8,952 nucleotides of DNA from Chitinophagaceae bacterium (GTDB lineage: Bacteria > Bacteroidota > Bacteroidia > Chitinophagales > Chitinophagaceae). The DNA is taken from contig JABMML010000193.1 in the NCBI GenBank assembly GCA_013205585.1, positions 1 through 8,952 on the forward strand, given 5' to 3'. The translations under genes were made by a program, and so were the position numbers. Each line of letters opens with the position of its first letter. Within the stretch, counting starts at the first letter, position 1. The notes beneath the pieces were generated by a model. That model saw nothing but the letters and a program-made list of their open reading frames with translations, made no database searches and was not told the DNA's origin. Positions 1-5,320 of this stretch are shown piece after piece.

Positions 1-251
1 ATTTTTAAGTAGTATGAACTCTTATTTGGGTATTATGAAACATTATAAAACCTATCGGTTAAGGATGGGGTTGATATTAAAATACCTAAACCCGCAATGG
101 TTGAAATATGTTTATTTGGTGGGGGACAAGTTTGGGGTTAAAAAATGAGGATTTGATTTTAATTATACTGCGCTAGATAATGACCTAAACAAACCATCAA
201 AAACCCCAAATAATCCTGTTCTGCGCTAGTTTCAATTTAACTAGTATAAAC
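1..251. other. Non-coding flank left of the tRNA fragment
   Basis: I see no credible gene here; the open stretches are very short. It holds two copies of CTGCGCTAG (168-176 and 221-229), listed separately, and ends at the tRNA promoter. It is either host chromosome next to the element or, if the molecule is circular, the other arm of the element's attachment region. Confidence 0.5.
168..229 (+). repeat. Two copies of CTGCGCTAG left of the att site
   Basis: The nonamer CTGCGCTAG occurs at 168-176 and 221-229, 53 bp apart. A one-base variant, CTGTGCTAG, occurs twice right of the tRNA fragment (413-421 and 426-434). Four direct copies of a 9-mer that is GC-rich for this DNA, arranged on both sides of an integration core, is the pattern of integrase arm-type sites. 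The role is inferred; the repetition is seen directly. Confidence 0.45.
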
Positions 252-282
252 TTGGTCAAGAAGCAATAAACGCCTATCTTTG
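252..282 (+). promoter_or_regulatory. Bacteroidetes-type promoter of the tRNA
   Basis: TTGG at 252-255 and TATCTTTG at 275-282 match the -33 (TTG) and -7 (TAnnTTTG) elements of Bacteroidetes primary sigma promoters, with 20 nt between TTG and TA. It lies 12 nt before the tRNA fragment at 295, as expected for a tRNA promoter, and supports assignment of the host to Bacteroidetes. Confidence 0.75.
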
Positions 283-294
283 CCGTCCAAACAT

Positions 295-332
295 CGCGAG
301 GTAGAGCAGCGGTAGCTCGTCGGGCTCATAAC
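295..332 (+). tRNA. 5' half of initiator-type tRNA-Met (CAT), interrupted
   Basis: The sequence matches the first half of a bacterial initiator-type tRNA-Met: acceptor strand CGCGAGG (295-301), D-stem GAGC/GCTC (304-307 with 315-318), anticodon-stem strand TCGGG (320-324) and loop CTCATAA (325-331) with anticodon CAT at 327-329. The 3' strand should then read CCCGA, but the DNA reads CGGGT and continues without variable loop, T-arm or acceptor 3' strand. It is therefore a truncated copy, not a working tRNA. The break in the anticodon loop is a known target position for tyrosine integrases. An intact copy is presumably restored at the other junction or supplied elsewhere in the genome. Confidence 0.8.
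320..332. other. Probable att core at the anticodon stem-loop
   Basis: tRNA similarity ends at 331-332, immediately beside the integrase module. Integrases that use this sub-site cross over within the anticodon loop, whose flanking stem strands act as the inverted core-binding sites; here the likely exchange segment is CTCATAA (325-331). The exact core length cannot be set without the other junction. Confidence 0.55.
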
Positions 333-376
333 GGGTAAATTAAGAAGATAAAATAGGAATTAAAATATTGATAATG

Positions 377-408
377 AACCACTTGAATAAAACCCAAGTG
401 GTTTTTTT
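377..408 (+). terminator. Intrinsic terminator between tRNA fragment and int
   Basis: AACCACTTG (377-385) and CAAGTGGTT (395-403) form a perfect 9-bp stem with a 9-nt loop, followed on the plus strand by a T tract to 408. The U tract exists only for rightward transcription, so its clearest job is to stop the tRNA promoter from reading antisense into int. The stem also lies just past the int stop and may help end that transcript, though there is no U tract on that side. Confidence 0.75.
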
Positions 409-434
409 ATGTCTGTGCTAGATGTCTGTGCTAG
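409..434. repeat. 13-bp tandem duplication covering the int stop
   Basis: ATGTCTGTGCTAG is present twice head to tail (409-421, 422-434). Each unit contains CTGTGCTAG, the variant of the nonamer found twice left of the tRNA. The int stop codon (418-420, minus strand) lies in the outer copy. Because 13 is not a multiple of 3, the same TAG in the inner copy is out of frame, so this duplication sets where the protein ends. Confidence 0.8.
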
Positions 435-1680
435 ATTTTTTTCCAAATATATTGACTTTTAATGCTGCTAATTCAAGGGTAGTTAGTACCTGTGGATCTA
501 TATAATAGTCCTTCAATATTTTAGTACCAGCGTGAGAACTAATCTTACCTGTGTTTTCACCCATTGCATGATATGTCCATGTTAAATATGTCTTTCGTAG
601 GTCTTTAAGTGTAAATGATTTTTTAATACAAGCACCAATCCTATAATGGGTGAAAGCATCAGTAATTAGATCCATCAAGCTACTCAAAGCGTATTTCTCT
701 TTTGGGTCAATTATTTTTTCGTTAGAGTGTATTTTTTCATCCATACCCAACTCAATTAACATATTCTCAAAATCTTTGCCAATGGGTGCTAGTTTTACAT
801 ATTCGTCTTCTGTATTTTGGATCCTTTCTACTTTAAGGTTTCTCATCATAAAGAACTTGGTTCCGTAATCTGAAAAGAATAAATCAGCCCATCTCAAACT
901 GACTACCTCTTCTCTACGGCCTCCTACAAATAAGAACATCTTTAACGCAGTTTTCATCCATGGCTGGTACATATTGTCCTTCGTCCCATCCTTATTGATT
1001 TTGTATGGGGTATAGTTATCAACAGCATCAAGTATAGCATCAAATTCATCTTTCTTTAGAATAGTTATTTTTTTAGGAGGTAATGGAAGGCTAACACATT
1101 CCTTAAAGTAGTTCTTCATTATAATATCTTCCTTATTTATTAGAAAATCAAAGTAGGTGGTTAGTGCTTGAATGATGTTATTTACTGATTTGGGGTGGTA
1201 TTTTCCCTTTATCTTCCCGAAAAAGTAAGATATATCCGCCCGATTGATTTCAGGGGGTTTAATCCACTCTATTTTCCTATTTTCTCTTACGCTATCGTGG
1301 AACTGAATTAGAAACCCAATGGTCTCCTTTTTATATTTTGAGGTAAGGTTCTTATTATACTGCTGGTATTCGGTATCTCCATTGAGATACATCCTATATT
1401 TCACTATTCCATCTCCAAGTGTATAATCATTACCAATTACACTAGCAGGTGTATGTATTTGTTGTTTCAATCCCTTCTTGAAATTCATTGATTCAATCAC
1501 TGCGTCGTCATATTGGGTAGCTTCAAGAATTTTACTTTTGTGTTTTCCTGTAATAGGGTCTATATAATTTGATCTATAATTTTGATAATCAAAATGTTTG
1601 CATCCTGTATTATTCTGTCTGCACTTACGGCACCATATTTTGATGCCATCTCTGTTTTTGCGTAGTTTTAATTTACTCAT
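418..1680 (-). CDS. int: Tyrosine recombinase / site-specific integrase
   Basis: This 420-aa protein is a phage/ICE-type tyrosine integrase that would insert and excise the element at the adjacent tRNA. The C-terminal catalytic domain shows R255 in GGRREE (with E258), K359 and R362 in LKDLRKT (K replaces the usual H of HxxR), H383 in SSHAG, and a nucleophile at Y392 or Y393 (DYY), nine or ten residues after H383. Residues 85-200 fit the core-binding SAM-like domain. The N-terminus carries C17, C20, C27 and H29, a small zinc-knuckle-like cluster that may belong to an arm-DNA-binding domain. Its ATG overlaps the stop of the upstream HTH gene by four bases (ATGA), implying translational coupling. 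Length is normal for the family, and the last residues lie in a 13-bp duplication. Confidence 0.95.
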   Translation of the reverse strand: MSKLKLRKNRDGIKIWCRKCRQNNTGCKHFDYQNYRSNYIDPITGKHKSKILEATQYDDAVIESMNFKKGLKQQIHTPASVIGNDYTLGDGIVKYRMYLNGDTEYQQYNKNLTSKYKKETIGFLIQFHDSVRENRKIEWIKPPEINRADISYFFGKIKGKYHPKSVNNIIQALTTYFDFLINKEDIIMKNYFKECVSLPLPPKKITILKKDEFDAILDAVDNYTPYKINKDGTKDNMYQPWMKTALKMFLFVGGRREEVVSLRWADLFFSDYGTKFFMMRNLKVERIQNTEDEYVKLAPIGKDFENMLIELGMDEKIHSNEKIIDPKEKYALSSLMDLITDAFTHYRIGACIKKSFTLKDLRKTYLTWTYHAMGENTGKISSHAGTKILKDYYIDPQVLTTLELAALKVNIFGKKSSTDI

Positions 1681-2036
1681 CTGTATATTCTGTTTAATAG
1701 TTCCACATCTTCTTTATTCTTGGGTTTTATTCTTGTGGTTGGTGATGATAATGAATGGTCATTATCTAGCTCAATTAGAAATAAATCACATAGTTGCTTG
1801 TTCCCATCACATATAATTTTAAGTTTCTCTTTCCATAAGTTAGGGTAGCACCTTTTGCATTCAAGTATCAGAGGTTTAAGTACCTGCATTTCTACTTCTA
1901 ACTTATAGACAAATGGTTGTCTGTCGTTGTGTATTCTAATACTATTATCAATTAGCCAAGAAACTATTGCCTCTCGGTCTTTTCTATTGATGATTGCACC
2001 AGCCTCCATAATTGAAATTCTTGAAAAATGTTTCAT
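1677..2036 (-). CDS. Small helix-turn-helix protein, candidate excisionase
   Basis: This 119-aa protein overlaps int by ATGA. Residues about 5-50 (ISIMEAGAIINRK, then a WLID segment and a VYKLEVE segment) resemble the MerR/excisionase-type winged helix-turn-helix: a first helix, a recognition region before 'WL', a basic wing and a 'dve' ending. The C-terminal half has a Cys/Lys-rich stretch and no domain I recognise. Position directly upstream of int suggests a recombination directionality factor or an int regulator. I start at ATG 2036; a GTG one codon upstream (2039) is the only extension. The preceding sequence is A-rich without a Shine-Dalgarno, as is usual in Bacteroidetes. The gene call is firm; the excisionase role is inferred from fold resemblance and context. 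Confidence 0.75.
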   Translation of the reverse strand: MKHFSRISIMEAGAIINRKDREAIVSWLIDNSIRIHNDRQPFVYKLEVEMQVLKPLILECKRCYPNLWKEKLKIICDGNKQLCDLFLIELDNDHSLSSPTTRIKPKNKEDVELLNRIYR

Positions 2037-2043
2037 CACTTTA

Positions 2044-2151
2044 CTATTTTTTATTTTTTGTGAAAGTGAATTTGGAGTAAGTATAAATGCGACTAATTGT
2101 TAGCACCTTTTTAAGAATATCCTTGCTGCCAAATTCATAAATTTTTTTCAC
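2044..2151 (-). CDS. Possible 35-codon ORF between methyltransferase and HTH gene
   Basis: A GTG-started frame encodes a basic 35-aa peptide beginning VKKIYEFGSKDILKK. It fits tightly into the 129-nt gap: 14 nt after the methyltransferase stop and 7 nt before the next ATG, as a cluster member would. Against it are the GTG start, no convincing ribosome binding site and no recognised family. The frame stays open upstream into the methyltransferase 3' end, so it could also be the remnant of a longer C-terminus lost by frameshift. The hypothesis is weak. Confidence 0.25.
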   Translation of the reverse strand: MKKIYEFGSKDILKKVLTISRIYTYSKFTFTKNKK

Positions 2152-2165
2152 ATTGCCGCCTATTT

Positions 2166-2723
2166 TTAATATTTTAAATCCAAATTGTACATTGCAGATG
2201 GCTCAAAGTTCTTACCCGTATTTTTATGTCTAACAATTACATGTACCATTTCTGCTGGCAACATTTTATAGCAGAAAAATACACTTGTAAATGGCGGACT
2301 TTTCTTTCCATCATAACTAACATTTTTATCAGGTACGAGAAGTTGTATTCCATTGTCTCTAACAATCTTCTTTAGTCCAACATAGTTAAGACATTGTAGA
2401 TTCAATAACATTGCAAATGGTTTCCCAATTCCAAGTAGTCGTTCCATCACCTCATTCTTTGATGAAAAAGGTGGATTGGAAATTACATAATCAAACCTGT
2501 GAGGTTGGAACTTAAAGAAATCTAATCCCTTCCATATATGAGTTGATAAAGCGGTATGTCCATTTGCCTCAAAGACCTTTACAAATTCACTTTGTTGAGT
2601 ATCAAATGGGCACCAAATAGTTGAATTTAGTTTCAAGTACGGCAATATTATCTCCACTAATAGGGCAGGAGTATAGTATTCGTCTTTAACTTGAAGGTCA
2701 TAGTATGAGTTATCTTTTTTCAT
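2166..2723 (-). CDS. Phage-type DNA N6-adenine methyltransferase
   Basis: This 185-aa single-domain enzyme would transfer methyl groups from SAM to adenine in DNA. The catalytic motif IV is NPPF at 83-86, preceded by strand FDYVIS. The N-terminal DEYYTP (14-19) and WCPFD (37-41) are typical of a compact phage adenine methyltransferase family in which WCPFD stands where the glycine-rich SAM motif I is normally found. LLNLQCLN (106-113) and SPPFTSVFF (142-150) fit later strands of the fold. There is no separate target-recognition domain, so specificity is unpredictable. The gene starts 11 nt after the ParB-methyltransferase fusion ends, indicating co-transcription. No restriction endonuclease is nearby, so it is an orphan enzyme, plausibly protecting element DNA or acting in regulation. 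Confidence 0.85.
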   Translation of the reverse strand: MKKDNSYYDLQVKDEYYTPALLVEIILPYLKLNSTIWCPFDTQQSEFVKVFEANGHTALSTHIWKGLDFFKFQPHRFDYVISNPPFSSKNEVMERLLGIGKPFAMLLNLQCLNYVGLKKIVRDNGIQLLVPDKNVSYDGKKSPPFTSVFFCYKMLPAEMVHVIVRHKNTGKNFEPSAMYNLDLKY

Positions 2724-2734
2724 GTATAAATTAA

Positions 2735-4246
2735 TTAAGCAGCTGATGTAATCGTAATACTTTTTTTCTCGTCAATCAAATGGTCTAATCTTTTCTTGGT
2801 AAATTCAACACTTTTCGGGTCAATTTCAACGCCAATAACTTCAAGTCCATGTTTCATTGCACAAACTAACCCCTGACCTGATCCACTGAAAATTTCAAAA
2901 TACTTCATACCTGGCTTGCTGTAGGCGTCTAAAATTTTATCATAAACAGCAAATGGACATGGGGCATCATGTTTAAATGATGGGTCAATATCACCGAACT
3001 CTTTGTTATCAAAAACAGGAGTGGTAAGTATATTGGTAGTTATTGTCTCATCACCACCAATGTAGTATCGTAGATCACCATCTTTGCTTTTATGACTTTG
3101 TTTTAATACAAACTCACCTTCACCTTCACTCTCTTTTACAGGGCTACTAAAAAATACTTTTGCGCCTTTTTTCTTGCAAATGATAATTTTTTCTTCTGCA
3201 GGTTGGAAAAACTCTTTCAATCTAACAGGAGTGGGATTTTCTTTAATCCATAGAACTACCCCGATTATTTCCCATCCATTCTCAATCAATGCTAATTCAT
3301 ATCTACTGATTACACTACTATAACCATCTTTGTGTGATTCGCCAATTATTACTGCCATCACTCCATTTTCACCAAGTTTTTTCTTTACTTCATTACAAGC
3401 AATCATTCCGTTGCTAATATATTCTTCAATCGTTTTTTCCTGCCCATGTCTAATATTATCTTGATTTCGGTACTCTTTCATTGCTTTTCCATAAGGGGGT
3501 GAAAATGCACATAAATCTTGACTTCCATCTTCAATAAACTCAAGATTAAATGCTGATTTGTTGAATAGTTCGTAATGACCTTTTGTACATTTGCGTTGGA
3601 ATTCTAATTCTAATCTCACTTCTTTTTTCTCTTCCTTTTTTTTCTTGTCTTTTAATAAACCATAACCTTTGTTGATTGTAAGTTTGTTATCATTTATTGC
3701 ATCAAGTAGTCCTAACTTTTTAATTTTCTCATCTTCAATTTCAGCCCAATAAATGTGCATCAATCTTCGTGCCGTTGAAGCAGAATAATCAAAGCCAGTT
3801 AAATAACAAGCTATCTTAAACCAATCACTTCCCAAGGCGCCAAAATGATTATCGTCGTCCATTTTACTAAACCCTATCAGGTCTCTTTTCTTGCCTTGTG
3901 CCTTACCAACTATATCAAGCATAAACTCAAAATAATAGCACTTCTCTCTAATGTGTGTTTTTGAGGTTTGGTTTAGACGAACTCGTTTAGCTATTATTTG
4001 ATTATCAAGTATGTCATGTACCACACATTCAAGTGTGTCTCGCCCAGCAGCAGGTGCTGCATCTGTTCTGGCAATGCCATCAATGACATAATACTGACTA
4101 TTTCTTTCAACCACATGGACAGGGTTTTCCTGTCCTTGTTTTAATGTGTAAGCGAACATTTCTATTTTCTTTTCGCTTCTTATTTCTGCCACTAACGGGT
4201 GAATTTTTAATTCACTTACTTTAATTTGGACTACTACTTTACTCAT
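2735..4246 (-). CDS. ParB-like domain fused to DNA methyltransferase (SPPY type)
   Basis: This 503-aa protein joins two modules. Residues about 1-95 are a ParB/sulfiredoxin-like domain: the opening VSELKIHPL, ENPVHVVE at 40-47, VIDGIAR at 54-60 and a basic segment near 87-100. Residues about 225-495 are a beta-order SAM-dependent methyltransferase: motif IV SPPY at 249-252, then motif I FEIFSGSGQG at 450-459 with acidic E474 in GVEID. SPPY is typical of N4-cytosine enzymes, though N6-adenine activity is not excluded. A lysine/glutamate linker (200-209) separates a helical middle part from the catalytic domain. Such fusions are known from phages and mobile elements; the ParB-like part may bind DNA or nucleotides. 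It is the first gene of the leftward cluster, behind the control region 4247-4375. Confidence 0.88.
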   Translation of the reverse strand: MSKVVVQIKVSELKIHPLVAEIRSEKKIEMFAYTLKQGQENPVHVVERNSQYYVIDGIARTDAAPAAGRDTLECVVHDILDNQIIAKRVRLNQTSKTHIREKCYYFEFMLDIVGKAQGKKRDLIGFSKMDDDNHFGALGSDWFKIACYLTGFDYSASTARRLMHIYWAEIEDEKIKKLGLLDAINDNKLTINKGYGLLKDKKKKEEKKEVRLELEFQRKCTKGHYELFNKSAFNLEFIEDGSQDLCAFSPPYGKAMKEYRNQDNIRHGQEKTIEEYISNGMIACNEVKKKLGENGVMAVIIGESHKDGYSSVISRYELALIENGWEIIGVVLWIKENPTPVRLKEFFQPAEEKIIICKKKGAKVFFSSPVKESEGEGEFVLKQSHKSKDGDLRYYIGGDETITTNILTTPVFDNKEFGDIDPSFKHDAPCPFAVYDKILDAYSKPGMKYFEIFSGSGQGLVCAMKHGLEVIGVEIDPKSVEFTKKRLDHLIDEKKSITITSAA

Positions 4247-4273
4247 TTTTTATATTTTAAGAGTTATTGAATA

Positions 4274-4295
4274 CAAGTTTTTATATTGGATATAC
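4274..4295 (-). promoter_or_regulatory. GTATATCCAA box 1 with TTG at +9
   Basis: On the minus strand GTATATCCAA (4295-4286) is followed after exactly 9 nt by TTG (4276-4274), 27 nt before the ParB-methyltransferase ATG. Two more boxes with identical sequence and spacing exist at 4346-4367 and 4954-4975. The TTG may be a -33 element, but a -7 at the usual distance would put the transcript start at or inside the ATG, so operator or upstream-activator function is as likely as a simple promoter. Confidence 0.45.
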
Positions 4296-4304
4296 CGGCG
4301 AGGC

Positions 4305-4335
4305 AAAAAAAATCCCACCTACCTTTTTCAAGGTA
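4305..4335 (-). other. Hairpin followed by T8, possible attenuator
   Basis: TACCTT (4320-4325) and AAGGTA (4330-4335) form a perfect 6-bp stem with a 4-nt loop. Reading leftward, the stem is followed by seven G-rich nucleotides and then eight Ts (4312-4305). It sits between box 2 and box 1 upstream of the methyltransferase cluster. The gap between stem and T tract makes it a weak terminator; conditional termination of a transcript starting near box 2 is possible. Confidence 0.3.
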
Positions 4336-4345
4336 CTTCCAAAAA

Positions 4346-4367
4346 CAACTATAATTTTTGGATATAC
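4346..4367 (-). promoter_or_regulatory. GTATATCCAA box 2 with TTG at +9
   Basis: Minus-strand GTATATCCAA at 4367-4358 is followed 9 nt later by TTG at 4348-4346, matching boxes 1 and 3. It lies 72 bp upstream of box 1 and 111 nt from the ParB-methyltransferase start. I see no convincing -7 element at the standard distance, so it may be an auxiliary operator. Confidence 0.4.
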
Positions 4368-4378
4368 AAGGATGGGGT

Positions 4379-4401
4379 AAAAAAATGCCCCGAAAGACAT
4401 T
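4379..4401 (-). terminator. Intrinsic terminator of the 161-aa gene
   Basis: Read leftward, AATGTC (4401-4396) pairs with GGCATT (4389-4384, one G-U pair) around a 6-nt loop and runs straight into seven or more Ts (to 4379). An A tract on the upstream side can extend the stem. It lies 22 nt after the stop of the gene at 4423, so that gene is transcribed separately from the methyltransferase cluster. Confidence 0.65.
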
Positions 4402-4422
4402 CTTTTTATTCATGTTCCATAT

Positions 4423-4908
4423 CTATTTTAGTTCTCCGTTTTTATATCTTTCTAAAAGGTGTTCCTTCATTTTTTGTTTTGCTATAATCTTTACAAATCC
4501 TAATTTATGATCGGGGTAATCATAACTCTTACCCATATAAATTCTTATCTCTTTTCGTTTTCCGTTCATTAAAGGCCAAAAAGTTTTTGCGGTTAGGGTA
4601 GTAGTTTCATTTTCTGTATTCCTTTTGTCCGTTATTTTTGCAAGATATACGGGCGGATTTTCAAGAGTGTGGAGTTGCATGTATTTTATCATCTTTTCTT
4701 CAATCTCTAGCATCTCACTCATGTTTTTATCCAATACCGCTAGCACCTCTTTTCTTGCTTCTATCATTTCAGGAGTTTCATGAAATATCCTTTTATCATC
4801 TTCATCGTCATGACCGCGAAAGAATTTGAATGACTTTGGATAATCTGGCATACTATATAGATCTATCCAATCTTCGTAGCAAATTGCCTGTGGAAATTTT
4901 ATTCTCAT
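4423..4908 (-). CDS. Hypothetical 161-aa soluble protein
   Basis: I do not recognise a family. There is no signal peptide or membrane segment. The N-terminal part has aromatic/acidic stretches (EDWIDLY, then an acidic GHDDEDD turn), the middle (about 45-78) is a Glu/Lys/Met-rich, probably helical segment, and the C-terminal half (NPPVYLAKI, then KTFWPLMNGKRKEIRIYMGK) looks like a compact alpha/beta domain ending in a basic helix. The frame extends 16 codons further upstream (to 4956), but the promoter's -7 element lies inside that extension, so I start at ATG 4908. It has its own promoter and terminator and shares the GTATATCCAA box with the downstream cluster. Its place at the left edge of the divergent control region would suit an element regulator, but no HTH is evident. 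Confidence 0.7.
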   Translation of the reverse strand: MRIKFPQAICYEDWIDLYSMPDYPKSFKFFRGHDDEDDKRIFHETPEMIEARKEVLAVLDKNMSEMLEIEEKMIKYMQLHTLENPPVYLAKITDKRNTENETTTLTAKTFWPLMNGKRKEIRIYMGKSYDYPDHKLGFVKIIAKQKMKEHLLERYKNGELK

Positions 4909-4926
4909 AGTATTTTGTTTATTTAG

Positions 4927-4958
4927 CGAAGATATGGAAGAAATACAAAATAACAAAA
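4927..4958 (-). promoter_or_regulatory. Promoter of the 161-aa gene
   Basis: On the minus strand TTTTG (4958-4954) and TATCTTCG (4934-4927, one base from TAnnTTTG) are separated by 19 nt, the standard Bacteroidetes spacing. The expected transcript start lies roughly ten nucleotides upstream of ATG 4908 and downstream of any earlier start codon in that frame, which decides the gene start. Confidence 0.6.
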
Positions 4959-4975
4959 TTAAATTTTGGATATAC
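4954..4975 (-). promoter_or_regulatory. GTATATCCAA box 3, adjoining the -33 element
   Basis: Minus-strand GTATATCCAA (4975-4966) lies exactly 9 nt upstream of the TTG (4956-4954) that serves as -33 of the promoter at 4927-4958. This copy shows the likely geometry: a protein bound here would sit directly behind the RNA polymerase site. Sequence and spacing match boxes 1 and 2. Confidence 0.5.
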
Positions 4976-4990
4976 TACTTCCTGTAAAAT

Positions 4991-5057
4991 AAAATGAAGT
5001 TCTATAGGTGGCAGGCAGGTGGTGCAGGAGTACCTGCACGGAGGTATCCTTCATTTT
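4991..5057. repeat. Nested inverted repeats with G-rich core
   Basis: Outer arms AAAATGAAG (4991-4999) and CTTCATTTT (5049-5057) are perfect 9-bp complements. Inside lies a perfect 7-bp hairpin, GTGCAGG (5022-5028) with CCTGCAC (5033-5039), loop AGTA. Between the left arm and the hairpin is a run with six GG pairs in 22 nt (5007-5028), compatible with a two-layer G-quadruplex. The local G richness stands out against the AT-rich surroundings. Confidence 0.6.
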
Positions 5058-5098
5058 TAACGATTTTAACCCTTTTTACCCGTAAGTACCTCAAATCC

Positions 5099-5119
5099 TT
5101 TGCCGAAATTTCTGGCAAA
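5099..5119. promoter_or_regulatory. Dyad TTTGCC-N9-GGCAAA, candidate operator
   Basis: A perfect 6-bp inverted repeat with a 9-nt AT-rich spacer that is itself nearly palindromic (GAAATTTC). A site of about 21 bp with two half-sites suits a dimeric repressor. It lies between the divergent transcription units, upstream of the primase gene. Confidence 0.35.
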
Positions 5120-5140
5120 ATCTGCACCGATTTAGAAGAC

Positions 5141-5177
5141 CCTAAAACTTGAAAAAATATTTTTTTAGGATTTTTTT
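5141..5177 (+). terminator. AT-rich hairpin with T7 tract
   Basis: CCTAAAA (5141-5147) pairs with TTTTAGG (5163-5169); the A and T runs between them can lengthen the stem, and seven Ts follow after one A (5171-5177). It would stop rightward transcription before the primase gene, for example of a small RNA starting near the G-rich dyad. The stem is weak in GC, so this may be only AT-rich symmetry. Confidence 0.35.
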
Positions 5178-5278
5178 AGATATAGAGCTTTACTTTCTAA
5201 AACCTAATATTTATATTATACAAGTGTGATGATATATGTGGAGTATATTATCGTAAAGCACATAAGATATTTTTAGAA

Positions 5279-5320
5279 GCCCCGAACAAAGCATCTCCAC
5301 TGCTGACCTTTGGGGTCTTT
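5279..5320 (+). promoter_or_regulatory. Leader hairpin before the primase ATG
   Basis: CCC (5281-5283) plus CAAAG (5287-5291) pair with CTTTG (5308-5312) plus GGG (5313-5315), with a 3-nt bulge and a 16-nt loop, followed by TCTTTTATTT and the ATG at 5328. A terminator-like structure this close to a start codon could be an attenuator or a block to translation. It could instead end an upstream transcript. Confidence 0.35.

Noticed and set aside
295..400. A complete tRNA gene here
   Set aside because: The second half of the anticodon stem, the T-arm and the acceptor 3' strand are absent downstream.
650..868. Plus-strand open frame inside int
   Set aside because: It is antisense to a well-supported integrase and has a hydrophobic composition typical of the shadow of an AT-rich gene.
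2166..4246. A full restriction-modification system
   Set aside because: No endonuclease or specificity subunit is present near the two methyltransferases in this window.
4638..4829. Plus-strand frame antisense to the 161-aa gene
   Set aside because: It lies wholly within the opposite gene and has no start context or recognisable domain.
4909..4956. Sixteen extra N-terminal codons for the 161-aa gene
   Set aside because: They overlap the -7 element at 4927-4934, so the main transcript would begin downstream of that start.
4991..5057. CRISPR-like or iteron array
   Set aside because: The repeats are one nested inverted pair, not regularly spaced direct repeats.
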